Positions 26,091 through 34,545 of a stretch of 64,000 nucleotides of DNA are shown here, in pieces; position 1 is the stretch's first letter; each line of letters opens with the position of its first letter. The translations under genes were made by a program, and so were the position numbers. A model generated the notes under the pieces. That model did not search any database and was not told the DNA's origin. It saw only the letters and a program-made list of their open reading frames with translations. Source of the stretch: Bermanella sp034112325 (GTDB lineage: Bacteria > Pseudomonadota > Gammaproteobacteria > Pseudomonadales > Oceanobacteraceae); NCBI GenBank assembly GCA_034112325.1, contig JAWUVO010000108.1, positions 3,724-67,723 of the forward strand. The letters are read 5' to 3'.

Positions 26091-26951
26091 TTAGTTAGGG
26101 GTGTCATAACCGTTATTTTTAATAATCATAAGGGCTTCGGAACTAGCTATAAAAGTAACAAAGGCTTTAGCCGCCGGCGACTCTTTTATTAATATCCCCC
26201 ATTGTTCAATGGGTTTATGCCACTGGCGAGAAATAGCAATAATACCTTTAATCGAATTTTTATCCATATTACTTTTTAGGGCTAAATCACTTAATTGTGA
26301 TTTGGCTATAAAAGCAGCATCTACACTTTTACTGGTAAAAAACTGATGGGTTTGAGCAATGTTTTGGCCGGTAATCGTTTTATTTTTTATGGTGCCTAAT
26401 AAATCAAGTGTGGTTAAAGCTTCGATAGTGGCACGACCATAGGGTGCCAGCTTTTGATTGGCGATAGCGACTTTATTGGCGGACTCTAACACTTGTCTAA
26501 TTATGTCTTTTTCTAGTTTAGTATAGGTTGCTTGTGGATTTTTTATAGGGCGTGTAAAGCTTGGTATTTGACTAATGGGGTTATGGCTCAATAAAAGCAA
26601 TGATCCTTGTGCATATTGAAACAGATTGCCGGCAGGTAAATTGAGTTCACTTTGTAATGATTGTGGATGCTGCTTGTTTGCAGATAAAAATACAGAAAAA
26701 GGTGCGGCATTTAAAATTTGATGACTAAGCTGGCCTGTACTGGCCGTTATAATATTAATTGAATAAGGTGTGTTTTTTTCGAAGAGGATTTCTAACTGTT
26801 TGGCGGTACTTAAAAAATTACTGGCAACCGCGATGTTGATTGTTTGTTCTTTAACCGTGCGGGCATCAATAAAATCTCCATGGCTTTGATTAGACAGGGC
26901 GGTGACAACCAGTAATATGCAAAAGCATCGCGCTAACATTTTTAGAATCAT
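26091..26951 (-). CDS. modA: Molybdate-binding periplasmic protein ModA
   Basis: 286 residues with a signal peptide (about 1-24). The mature part fits ModA/substrate-binding fold: INIAVASNFLSTAKQLEILF, ASTGQLSHQILNAAPFSVFLSANKQH, APYGRATIEAL and a C-terminal FVTFIASSEA segment. The first Ser (AVASNF) and Ser of STGQL are the oxyanion ligands known from ModA. Lies 34 bases downstream of moaE, so uptake and cofactor synthesis probably share one transcript. Confidence 0.93.
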   Translation of the reverse strand: MILKMLARCFCILLVVTALSNQSHGDFIDARTVKEQTINIAVASNFLSTAKQLEILFEKNTPYSINIITASTGQLSHQILNAAPFSVFLSANKQHPQSLQSELNLPAGNLFQYAQGSLLLLSHNPISQIPSFTRPIKNPQATYTKLEKDIIRQVLESANKVAIANQKLAPYGRATIEALTTLDLLGTIKNKTITGQNIAQTHQFFTSKSVDAAFIAKSQLSDLALKSNMDKNSIKGIIAISRQWHKPIEQWGILIKESPAAKAFVTFIASSEALMIIKNNGYDTPN

Positions 26952-26985
26952 TAGTATTTTCCCTTTTAACTATTTTTCTTTCTAA

Positions 26986-27501
26986 CTATTTTTGTTGGTT
27001 TTTATCCCATTTTTCCATAGCCGTTTTATCCTTTTCTAATGCTGTCACCCATACATCGCCTTGTTTAGTGGTTTCTTTTTTCCAAAAAGGAGCTTGGTTT
27101 TTTAAGTAATCCATAATAAATCGGCACGCATCAAAACTAGCTTCGCGGTGTTTACCACTTACCGCCACATACACAATTTGATCAGATAAATATAATTGCC
27201 CTATACGATGAATAACGCGTACGCGGTTAATGGGCCAGCGTGCTTTAGCGGTATCTACAATACTTTGTAATGCTTTTTCAGTCATGCCCGGGTAATGCTC
27301 TAAAAACAACCCCGTTACGTCATTACCTTGGTTAAAATCTCTGACCAGTCCAGTGAAAAAAACAATGGCACCGTCTTGCTGATTACCTTCGCGCATAAGT
27401 TGATATTCATTGGCAATATCAAAGTCTGCTTGCTGAACCCCCACGTAATCTAGCGGATTGTTAGTATTGTTTAAGTTTTTATTCACAGTGGATTCATTCA
27501 A
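26986..27501 (-). CDS. moaE: Molybdopterin synthase catalytic subunit MoaE
   Basis: 171 residues. Typical MoaE features: AIVFFTGLVRDFNQGNDV, GLFLEHYPGMTEKALQSI, VIHRIGQLYLSDQIVYVAVSGKHREASFDAC and the catalytic Lys region FWKKETTKQGD. The N-terminal 20 residues are a variable Asn-rich extension. With MoaD it inserts sulfur into precursor Z (cPMP). Starts 5 bases after moaD. Confidence 0.96.
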   Translation of the reverse strand: MNESTVNKNLNNTNNPLDYVGVQQADFDIANEYQLMREGNQQDGAIVFFTGLVRDFNQGNDVTGLFLEHYPGMTEKALQSIVDTAKARWPINRVRVIHRIGQLYLSDQIVYVAVSGKHREASFDACRFIMDYLKNQAPFWKKETTKQGDVWVTALEKDKTAMEKWDKNQQK

Positions 27502-27506
27502 AGTAG

Positions 27507-27755
27507 TTAGCCTCCGGTTACAGGAGGGAAGAACGCCACTTCATCTCCAGTATTAACCATGTGATCAGTGGTAACCATGGTTTGATTCACGGCGGCAAGC
27601 AAAGTACGGCCTTCTATAAAACCAGACCAGCTAGGGTGCGAAGCAACAATATTGGCTTGAATCGCTGCGATTGAGCAAGGAGTTTCAATGACTAGATCAA
27701 CCTTGTCGGATTGCAGCTGTTCGCGCAGTTGCGCAAAAAATATAACAGTGATCAT
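27507..27755 (-). CDS. moaD: Molybdopterin synthase sulfur carrier subunit MoaD
   Basis: 82 residues, a ubiquitin-like fold ending in the required Gly-Gly (VAFFPPVTGG). That terminus is adenylated by MoeB and then receives sulfur. It overlaps moaC by four bases. The partner enzyme MoeB is encoded at 62196 in this window. Confidence 0.96.
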   Translation of the reverse strand: MITVIFFAQLREQLQSDKVDLVIETPCSIAAIQANIVASHPSWSGFIEGRTLLAAVNQTMVTTDHMVNTGDEVAFFPPVTGG

Positions 27756-28237
27756 AATTTAATAGCATCCGCTTTAAAGTCGCCTGACTTACCACCTTGT
27801 TTTTCTAGCACACGTACGCCAGAAATAACCATCGCTTTATCTACCGCTTTACACATATCAAATAATGTAAGTGCGGTAACAGATGCAGCTGTTAGTGCTT
27901 CCATTTCAACACCGGTTTGCCCTGCAAGTTTGCACATGGTTTCTATGCGAACCCGGTTTTGATCAGGCTGAGGGTCAAATTCTACCGAAACCTTAGTCAG
28001 CATTAACGGATGGCAAAGCGGAATTAACTGGCTAGTTTGCTTAGCCGCTTGTATTCCCGCAATGCGCGCCACAGCAAACACATCACCTTTATGATGATTA
28101 CCTTTGATTATCATGCTTAAAGTCTCTGGCGTCATGTTTATATAGGCTTCGGCACGTGCAATTCTAGTAGTGATTTTTTTTTCGCTAACATCAACCATGT
28201 TAGCTTCGCCATTGGCATTAATGTGAGTAAAACTCAT
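27752..28237 (-). CDS. moaC: Cyclic pyranopterin monophosphate synthase MoaC
   Basis: 161 residues, the usual MoaC length. It shows NMVDVSEKKITTRIARAEAYI, KGDVFAVARIAGIQAAKQTS, LIPLCHPL, GVEMEALTAASVTALTLFDMCKA and the C-terminal LEKQGGKSGDF. These include the active-site Lys and Asp residues. It acts after MoaA (not in this window) to form cPMP. Confidence 0.97.
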   Translation of the reverse strand: MSFTHINANGEANMVDVSEKKITTRIARAEAYINMTPETLSMIIKGNHHKGDVFAVARIAGIQAAKQTSQLIPLCHPLMLTKVSVEFDPQPDQNRVRIETMCKLAGQTGVEMEALTAASVTALTLFDMCKAVDKAMVISGVRVLEKQGGKSGDFKADAIKL

Positions 28238-28240
28238 GAG

Positions 28241-28786
28241 TTAATCCCTTGTGGTACAGTTTTCAATTTCAGTTTTTTTCAGTTGAGCCACAAAGTTACA
28301 CGGCCCTTGGCGATTATCTAATTGAGGTTGAATAATTTCATCCCAAGCCGTCTTACACGCGTTAGTAGAGCCCGGCATACAAAAAATAATAACGCCATTT
28401 GCCAGACCAGCAACAGCACGACTTTGAATGGTGCTGGTGCCAATCTGATCAAAGCTAATATGGCGAAATAATTCACCAAACCCTAATACGGTTTTATCAA
28501 ACAAGGGTATTATGGCTTCAGGGGTACTGTCTCGCCCGGTAAAGCCGGTGCCTCCAGTAACCAAGATGCCTTGAATATTTTCATCGGCAACCCAAGTGCT
28601 AATAGCAGCACGGATTTTGTATATGTCGTCAATGACAATTTTTTTATCGGCTAAGTTATGGCCTTGGCCTTGTAAGCGCTCGACCAATAAATGACCACTA
28701 GTATCAGTTGTTTCGTTACGGGAGTCTGAAACAGTCAGCACAGCTAGGTTTAACGGTTCAAATATAGCATTTTTATGTTTAGACAT
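28241..28786 (-). CDS. moaB: Molybdenum cofactor biosynthesis protein MoaB
   Basis: About 181 residues from the ATG at 28786 (GAGG five bases upstream in the minus sense), preferred to an upstream Met at 28816 that lacks a binding site. MoaB/MogA fold with LAVLTVSDSRN, QGILVTGGTGFTGRDSTPEAI, FGELFRHISF and IIFCMPGSTNACKTAWDEII. It belongs to the MPT adenylation family; in many bacteria MogA does the catalytic step. First gene of the minus-strand moa-mod operon. Confidence 0.95.
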   Translation of the reverse strand: MSKHKNAIFEPLNLAVLTVSDSRNETTDTSGHLLVERLQGQGHNLADKKIVIDDIYKIRAAISTWVADENIQGILVTGGTGFTGRDSTPEAIIPLFDKTVLGFGELFRHISFDQIGTSTIQSRAVAGLANGVIIFCMPGSTNACKTAWDEIIQPQLDNRQGPCNFVAQLKKTEIENCTTRD

Positions 28787-29064
28787 TATGACCTCAATTA
28801 AATCGAAGAAACCCATTAAGGCGTAAATTAACCATAATGCTCTTGAATAGGCTTCAATTAAACTAAATTTATTCTACCTGATCGGTAAGCAGTAAAGTAG
28901 CCTGAAAAGTAGTTGGTTGGGGCTAACTATTTACTCACGGTTAAATTTCAGATTAACAAGCGTGGCTGTATGCTGCTTACCTATAAACTGTGCGTGTATA
29001 TCGTGTTTAAATTGAGTTAGTCTATAGCCATATTAATTCCTACTTTCAAGATAAAGAGCCAGTT

Positions 29065-30165
29065 ATGCCCACTGCACTTATGATAGCTGCTGCTAAAACT
29101 GAAGATCAGAAAGGGCAGTTAAGCGATATTTTATTGTTAGAGCAGCAATTGAATGAGCTGGCTATTGAAACAGTGCAGCTAGTGATAGAGCCGCTAAGTG
29201 CCGATTGGTTTGCTGCCGAACGTCCTGGTTTTTTTCGCAGTGGGTGTGGTCCCATAGAGGCATTAGCCGAGGCCAAGCGATTAATTGAATCAGGCGCACA
29301 GGCGGTAGTAATAAGTGGGTACGACCATTTAAAAACAGGATACCAACGAGAGATTCGCTTACAAAAAATGTTGGTATATGGCGAAGACTATCCTTTAACA
29401 CAAGCTTACACCGACTTGGCAAAAGCGTTTTGCAGGCACCATAATATCAATCAAGAACAGTTTAAATCACTGTCGTCTGCATTATTTGAAAACTACAAAG
29501 CTAGCTACCAGCAATCTTTGGGCGATAACTTTGAAACCGGCTTGTTGCCAGCTGCTCGGTGGTACGAGTTTATAACCGATTTATTTAGAGGGGTCGATTG
29601 TGCAAACCCTTTAATAGATTTTTCAGGTAGAGTACTAATTACCAACTCAGAAACTGCTGATAAGTTGTCTGTAGGCAAAGGCCTAAGGCTTGAAATTAAA
29701 GCGGTCGGATTAAGTCGATTATCTGGCGATGGCCCAAATTACATTGATGAGATTTCTACTTACCAGCATCTCGAAAAAGCTTACAAACAAGCCTGTAGTG
29801 AATCAGGAATCGACTTTGCAAGGCGCTTTTATCAAGGCGATGCTTTAATGGAAGTTTATACCTGCTATCCGGTTGTGCCCATGGCGTTTTTAATGGCCAG
29901 TGGTTTAGTCGATTCGCTAAGTGAGATTACTGATTTTTTGCAGCGCCATAAAATAACAGTAACCGGCGGAATGAACTTGGCTAGAGGTGCTTGGAATAAT
30001 CCAGCATTAAACGGATTAATATCTGTGTATCAGCGTTTATGTATCAGCCCTGAAGCTCAACCCTCGGTGGCTTCAGACAATAAAGCAACACTGGGACTGG
30101 TACATGGTAACGGTGGTTTAGGATATAGGCAGGGTGTTGCTATTTTACAGGCGCTCAGGTCTTGA
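29065..30165 (+). CDS. Thiolase-like / acetyl-CoA acetyltransferase-family protein, active site uncertain
   Basis: 366 residues. The C-terminal half looks like the thiolase family: VPMAFLMASGLV, ITVTGGMNLARGAWNN and GLVHGNGGLGYRQGVAILQ, as in SCP2-type thiolases. The N-terminal half is weaker: I see IPTAL, GPIEALAEAKRL and ISGYDHLKTGYQ, but not a clear catalytic Cys loop. It could be a catalytically altered member. It is divergent from moaB with a 278-base shared upstream region and has no fatty-acid genes nearby, so pathway is unclear. Confidence 0.6.
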   Translation: MPTALMIAAAKTEDQKGQLSDILLLEQQLNELAIETVQLVIEPLSADWFAAERPGFFRSGCGPIEALAEAKRLIESGAQAVVISGYDHLKTGYQREIRLQKMLVYGEDYPLTQAYTDLAKAFCRHHNINQEQFKSLSSALFENYKASYQQSLGDNFETGLLPAARWYEFITDLFRGVDCANPLIDFSGRVLITNSETADKLSVGKGLRLEIKAVGLSRLSGDGPNYIDEISTYQHLEKAYKQACSESGIDFARRFYQGDALMEVYTCYPVVPMAFLMASGLVDSLSEITDFLQRHKITVTGGMNLARGAWNNPALNGLISVYQRLCISPEAQPSVASDNKATLGLVHGNGGLGYRQGVAILQALRS

Positions 30166-30244
30166 TCCATATTTAGTGGTTAGGCGTATATAAATATGTC
30201 GATTATTAGAATTTTTTTACTCATTTGACGAAAATGGATTTTAT

Positions 30245-31108
30245 ATGAACACTACATGTTTAAACATCAGGCTTATTCTCATAGTCATAGCTTTACTTTG
30301 TGTTCAGGGTTGTTCATCAAAGTTTGCTTATAACAATGCCGATTGGTTAGCAAACTGGTATATAGACGATTACCTAGATTTATCTGCAGATCAAAACCGT
30401 ATTCTTGAAAAAGAACTTGAGTCAGTTTTAGTATGGCATCGCCAAACTCAATTACCACAATACAAGCTGTCACTTTTAAACATATCCAATGACCTTAACA
30501 ATTTACCAATATCTGAGACAGCTTGGCGCCAACATTTTAATCGGATAACAGGATTTTGGCATACAGCGCGAAATGAGCTAAGTCTACGCTCGTCAAAACT
30601 GGCACCTTTATTAAATCAAGCGCAAGTAGATTATCTATTTAAAAAGCTACATGAAAAAAATCTGTCAAAATTAGAAGACTTCAATGATCAAACTATTGAA
30701 GAGTACAGAGACCAACGCTACGAAAAATTGTCTGACACTGTAAAAGATTACTTGGGTACATTAACAAAAGAGCAGCAAGAATATGTTTTAGAGTTTACTC
30801 AAAATGCAATAGTAACTGAGCAAGAATGGTTTGATAGTAAGTTGAGCTTACAGACAGCTATGAAAGAAGCGTTTAAACTGAATCAATCGGCTGACCTCAG
30901 TAAGCAATTATTTTTATTAATGAGCAATCCAGACCAATTTAAACCGAAAAGTTTAATAGATGTTTACGATAATAACCGCCAATTACTTATCACTATGTTA
31001 CATAAACTCAGTGCCAGCTTAACCTCGAGTCAAGTTGAACACTTTCAGAAATCGATAAATGACTTGGTAGAAAATTTAGATGATTTAATCTCAGAAAATG
31101 AAAATTAA
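30245..31108 (+). CDS. DUF6279-type lipoprotein
   Basis: 287 residues. Signal peptide with lipobox ending Val-Gln-Gly-Cys. The mature N-terminus shows YNNADWLANWYIDDYLDLS, the signature of the DUF6279 family. The rest is helical, Leu/Lys/Glu-rich. Family members are outer-membrane-associated lipoproteins of unknown function in gammaproteobacteria. It stands alone between the thiolase-like gene and moeA. Confidence 0.8.
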   Translation: MNTTCLNIRLILIVIALLCVQGCSSKFAYNNADWLANWYIDDYLDLSADQNRILEKELESVLVWHRQTQLPQYKLSLLNISNDLNNLPISETAWRQHFNRITGFWHTARNELSLRSSKLAPLLNQAQVDYLFKKLHEKNLSKLEDFNDQTIEEYRDQRYEKLSDTVKDYLGTLTKEQQEYVLEFTQNAIVTEQEWFDSKLSLQTAMKEAFKLNQSADLSKQLFLLMSNPDQFKPKSLIDVYDNNRQLLITMLHKLSASLTSSQVEHFQKSINDLVENLDDLISENEN

Positions 31109-31227
31109 TGACAATATATAGCATCAATGGTTACTAGCTTAATGCTCATTGTATTTGGATATATAAACCATAACCGTTAAAGTAGTCATTACTTAAAACT
31201 TATTACAATATTCACTATAACTCACTA

Positions 31228-32475
31228 ATGATAAAAATTATGGTAGACAGCTGCAGCACTCCAGATTTAACCCCTTTAGATTCGGCTTTAGAGCACTTAT
31301 TAGCGCAATTAAATGTCACCGATAAAATTCAACAGACAGCTCTTCAACAAGCGTGCGGTCTAGTTTTAGCTAAAGATGTGATTAGTGCGTTAAATATTCC
31401 ACCAGCCGATAATAGTGCAATGGACGGCTATGCGGTAAAGGCAGAAGATGCAATAAAAGGTGCCACATTAACTCAGGTGGCTAAAGTTTTTGCCGGTCAT
31501 CCCTATAACGGCGAAATTAACACGGGTGAGTGCGCACGCATAATGACTGGCGGACAAATGCCCAAAGGTTGCGATGCCGTAGTAATGCAAGAAAATACCA
31601 CCGCGTCAGAACAGCATATCTTAATTAATCAAACTGCTCAGCTTAAAAATCATATTCGCAATGCGGGTGAAGACATAGCAATAGGAGAAACGGTTCTAAC
31701 GGCAGGTAAGCGATTATCACCTGCCGATATTGGTTTATTGGCAAGTTTAGGTTGCAGCGAAGTCACGGTATACAAGCCATTGACGGTGGCTATTATGAGC
31801 ACTGGCGATGAGTTAAAACACCCAGGAGAAGACCTTCAACCTGGACAATTTTATGAAAGTAATGCTTACACTATAAGCGCTGTACTGCAAAAATTTGGTG
31901 TTACCCTAATTAATTATGGAATAATACCAGACGATTTAGCTGCATTACGTAATGTCTTTTTAGAAGCTGATAAAGAAGCCGACGTAGTCATAACTTCGGG
32001 TGGTGTATCAGTGGGCGAAGCCGACTACACCAAAACGATATTGGATGAATTAGGTCGAGTTGATTTTTGGAAGTTGGCTATTAAGCCGGGCAAGCCATTT
32101 GCCTTTGGGTATTTACCTAATAGTTATTTTATTGGTTTACCAGGTAACCCAGTTAGTGCGTTAGTTACCTTGCATCAACTTGCTATACCCATGTTAAGAA
32201 AACTATCTGGCGAGCAACACAAACATCCATTAAGACTGCCCGCTACAGTAATAAGTACCATTAGAAAAAGCCCAGGCCGTACTGACTTTCAACGGGGTAT
32301 ATATTCTATATCTGAAGATGGCCGTGTAATAGTTGAAAATACAGGCGCACAAGGCTCCGGAATTTTAACCTCTATGAGCAAAGCCAATTGTTATATTATT
32401 TTAGAACAAACTCGTGGTACTGTAGAAAAGGGTGAAACGGTAACCATAGAACCTTTTGACTCTCTTATGTGTTAA
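31228..32475 (+). CDS. moeA: Molybdopterin molybdenumtransferase MoeA
   Basis: 415 residues, the MoeA length. Motifs: PPADNSAMDGYAV, ARIMTGGQMPKGCDAVVMQE, IMSTGDEL, VITSGGVSVGEADYTK and LPGNPVSAL in order, covering the MoeA N-terminal, MPT-binding and C-terminal domains. It inserts molybdate into MPT-AMP to give active cofactor. The start may be ATG 31228 or ATG 31240; neither has a strong binding site. It is on the opposite strand from the moa-mod operon. Confidence 0.96.
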   Translation: MIKIMVDSCSTPDLTPLDSALEHLLAQLNVTDKIQQTALQQACGLVLAKDVISALNIPPADNSAMDGYAVKAEDAIKGATLTQVAKVFAGHPYNGEINTGECARIMTGGQMPKGCDAVVMQENTTASEQHILINQTAQLKNHIRNAGEDIAIGETVLTAGKRLSPADIGLLASLGCSEVTVYKPLTVAIMSTGDELKHPGEDLQPGQFYESNAYTISAVLQKFGVTLINYGIIPDDLAALRNVFLEADKEADVVITSGGVSVGEADYTKTILDELGRVDFWKLAIKPGKPFAFGYLPNSYFIGLPGNPVSALVTLHQLAIPMLRKLSGEQHKHPLRLPATVISTIRKSPGRTDFQRGIYSISEDGRVIVENTGAQGSGILTSMSKANCYIILEQTRGTVEKGETVTIEPFDSLMC

Positions 32476-32502
32476 TTTTAAAATTTTTATAAGGATGTAA
32501 AT

Positions 32503-33864
32503 ATGCGGGTAATCACCTTATTGTTATTATCGTACTTTTTAGTAGCCTGCTCGAGTAACTTGAGCAAAGGTAATAACATGATGGACGCCGAGCAGTTTGA
32601 TGAAGCGGTTCGCTATTATGAAAAGGCCATTCAAGATGATCCCGGCGATACCGAAGTAGCCACCAAGCTTTATGAAGCCAGAACACGTATGGTGATGGCC
32701 AATTTAATTAAAGTACGCCTGCAGCGTCAATCAAACCAGCACCGTGCAGCCGCCCTGGTCTTGAATAAAAGCTTACACAATATAAAGCGCTGGAAAATTA
32801 TTGCAGACAGCGGTGTAAAAGCTACTATAGAAGACGAAGTATATGAAGGTGGTATTTGGTTAAACAACGAATTATCAAGCATTGCTAAACGTGAAGACCA
32901 CAACACTTTTTTCTACACCCTTAAACAATTCAATTACATACTAGACGCTGGTGGCGCAGACAAGACCATCAGTGTACATAAACCAAAATTGTTGAAACAA
33001 GGGCAAGCACAATGCCGTGATATGAAACAAGATCTTACCAAGCAAAGTTATTATCTGCACGACGTTTGGATCACATATTGTGGTGTGTTTGCGGTCAAGG
33101 GGAATTATATACTGGCAAAAGATAGCAGCCGTTATAAGCATCCCAAGGTTTCATATAATCGTTTAAAAATATCTAAGGCAGCAGGTATTTCAGGTAAGCA
33201 GGTCGCGTATCACATTGAACGCAATATCAAAAACCATCCTTGGTTTAGTTCTCATGCTTCGTCAGTTATGGCGCTAGCCATGAGTGGTCGCATTAATTAC
33301 GCTACATCTTCTCAGCCTAAAACATTTACCCGTAAATTTATGGCGTACGATGAAACGTTAGAATTAGTAAAAGATCCTAAAAATCCTAAAAAAATAATAC
33401 GTAAATTAGTTCACCGTAAAAAAGTGCCAAAGTCGGTTTCTTTTTCAGGAAAAGAATATACTGAAGTGTCCTCTCATGACGTCTCTGTAAAAGCGGGATT
33501 ATCGCAAGGGCATAAAGTACAAGCTAATCACCAGTCGTCTAAACAAAAAGAATTGATACCAGCTCACAACACTTACTTTAAAGAGCAGGGTATATCCCCG
33601 TTAAGAGCCAAGTTTAAAAATAAACAAAACTGGAAAAACAGCATTTCAAATGGCTTGGTTAAAGAAATTAAGCAAGACTTAGATAAGGCATGGGTAGATC
33701 AATTTTGCAGCGATCAAAATATTGATACACGACTTTCTAAAAATGAATATGCGGTTCGCTGTTCGGTTTATAAGCCGGATCATGGATTAGTAAACGCATG
33801 GACACAAAGTGAGTTTTCACTTTCGTTGACTCAGCTTAACGTCATGTTAGGAAAAACTAACTAA
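32503..33864 (+). CDS. TPR-containing lipoprotein of unknown function
   Basis: 453 residues. Signal peptide with lipobox (Phe-Leu-Val-Ala-Cys, Cys16), then one or two TPR-like units (about 20-60, ADQFDEAVRYYEKAIQ-type pattern AEQFDEAVRYYEKAI). The remaining 350 residues are Lys-rich with scattered Cys and no recognised domain. AAGGATG at 32492-32498 is the ribosome binding site. 27 bases after moeA, so possibly cotranscribed, with no obvious cofactor link. Probably a periplasmic or outer-membrane protein. Confidence 0.8.
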   Translation: MRVITLLLLSYFLVACSSNLSKGNNMMDAEQFDEAVRYYEKAIQDDPGDTEVATKLYEARTRMVMANLIKVRLQRQSNQHRAAALVLNKSLHNIKRWKIIADSGVKATIEDEVYEGGIWLNNELSSIAKREDHNTFFYTLKQFNYILDAGGADKTISVHKPKLLKQGQAQCRDMKQDLTKQSYYLHDVWITYCGVFAVKGNYILAKDSSRYKHPKVSYNRLKISKAAGISGKQVAYHIERNIKNHPWFSSHASSVMALAMSGRINYATSSQPKTFTRKFMAYDETLELVKDPKNPKKIIRKLVHRKKVPKSVSFSGKEYTEVSSHDVSVKAGLSQGHKVQANHQSSKQKELIPAHNTYFKEQGISPLRAKFKNKQNWKNSISNGLVKEIKQDLDKAWVDQFCSDQNIDTRLSKNEYAVRCSVYKPDHGLVNAWTQSEFSLSLTQLNVMLGKTN

Positions 33865-34006
33865 CTCATCAATCTTGGTGTAGTGGTCAAGTAAATCTGA
33901 CCAAAGTTCAAGAGGCTCTCGAGTAGCTCCTTTTCAATAATTTAATTTATCGAGAAATTTACCGATACACTCATAGTAATTCATTTGTACCAATCTCTAA
34001 ACCTAG
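33865..34006 (+). other. Scarred intergenic stretch with a possible IS end and hairpin repeat copy 1
   Basis: Begins with TGTAGTGGTCAAGTAAATCTGACCA at 33879-33903, which recalls the terminal inverted repeats of IS3-family elements, followed by purine-rich sequence. No transposase gene accompanies it. The hairpin repeat copy 1 begins at 33989. Read as an accessory-region junction; the IS interpretation is unconfirmed. Confidence 0.35.
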
Positions 34007-34050
34007 TCCTCACAGACTAGGTTTTTTTATATCCGTAATAAAACCCACAC
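33989..34050 (+). repeat. Hairpin-containing repeat, copy 1
   Basis: Contains AAACCTAGTC-CTCACA-GACTAGGTTTTTTT and then ATATCCGTAATAAAACCCACAC. The stem is 9-10 bp, followed by a T-run. The same order of elements occurs at 44890 and 46321. The downstream half is shared too, so the repeat is larger than a bare terminator. Here it runs straight into the RHS fragment. Confidence 0.8.
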
Positions 34051-34504
34051 CAGCAACGGCAAGCAGCAGGTAACCCAATGGGAATACGATAAACTAAACC
34101 GTATTGCCAAACTCACCTACCCAGCAGGGGATGAATACAGCTACCAATACGATCCGGCGGGTAATCTTGCGTACCAGCTTTTGCCCAATAGCCCACAAAT
34201 CGATTTTGTATACGACGACATAAACCGTTTAACAAAACGCAGCGACAGCAGTGGCACCATTGACTATGTCTATGATAAAAACGGTAATCTCACCGTTCAA
34301 ACTCAAGCAAACTTAAGCGCCGATGGTTCAGGCACCGAAACCTTTGCCTACGATCAATTCGATCGCATGACCAGCAAGCAAGACATATACGGCAATGTAA
34401 GTACCTATGGGTATCACAATAACGGCAACCAAACATGCTTAGATGATCAAGTACTCTGCTCTGACACCTTGATCAAATCTTTAATAGAATCAAAATTCAC
34501 TTAG
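34007..34504 (+). pseudogene. RHS/YD-repeat gene fragment
   Basis: An open frame of 166 codons with classical YD repeats: WEYDKLNRIAKLTYPAG, YSYQYDPAGNLAYQL, FVYDDINRLTKRSDSSGT, DYVYDKNGNLTVQTQA, FAYDQFDRMTSKQDIYG, ending in a stop. An ATG or GTG start with a binding site is absent (TTG 34181 is the only candidate inside). RHS genes are thousands of codons long, so this is a short 3' remnant of one. Its GC content is visibly higher than its neighbours. It is directly preceded by hairpin repeat copy 1. No RHS toxin tip is seen. Confidence 0.75.
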
Positions 34505-34524
34505 CTAACATTCTGCTAGGCAGT

Positions 34525-34543
34525 CATTAATCTTAGATTAATG
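34525..34543. repeat. Perfect 19-bp palindrome at the 3' end of the type III substrate gene
   Basis: CATTAATCTTAGATTAATG is perfect around one central base and sits 3 bases beyond the stop of the minus-strand gene. It has no T-run in either direction; it may be a protein site or a hairpin at the transcript end. Confidence 0.6.
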
Positions 34544-34545
34544 TA

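Noticed and set aside
28787..29064. Moco riboswitch or ModE site upstream of moaB
   Set aside because: I found neither the conserved Moco riboswitch core nor a ModE-type palindrome; absence by eye is not proof.
30166..30244. tRNA-like cloverleaf in short intergenic gaps
   Set aside because: No acceptor stem or T-loop sequence was found in this or the other intergenic gaps.
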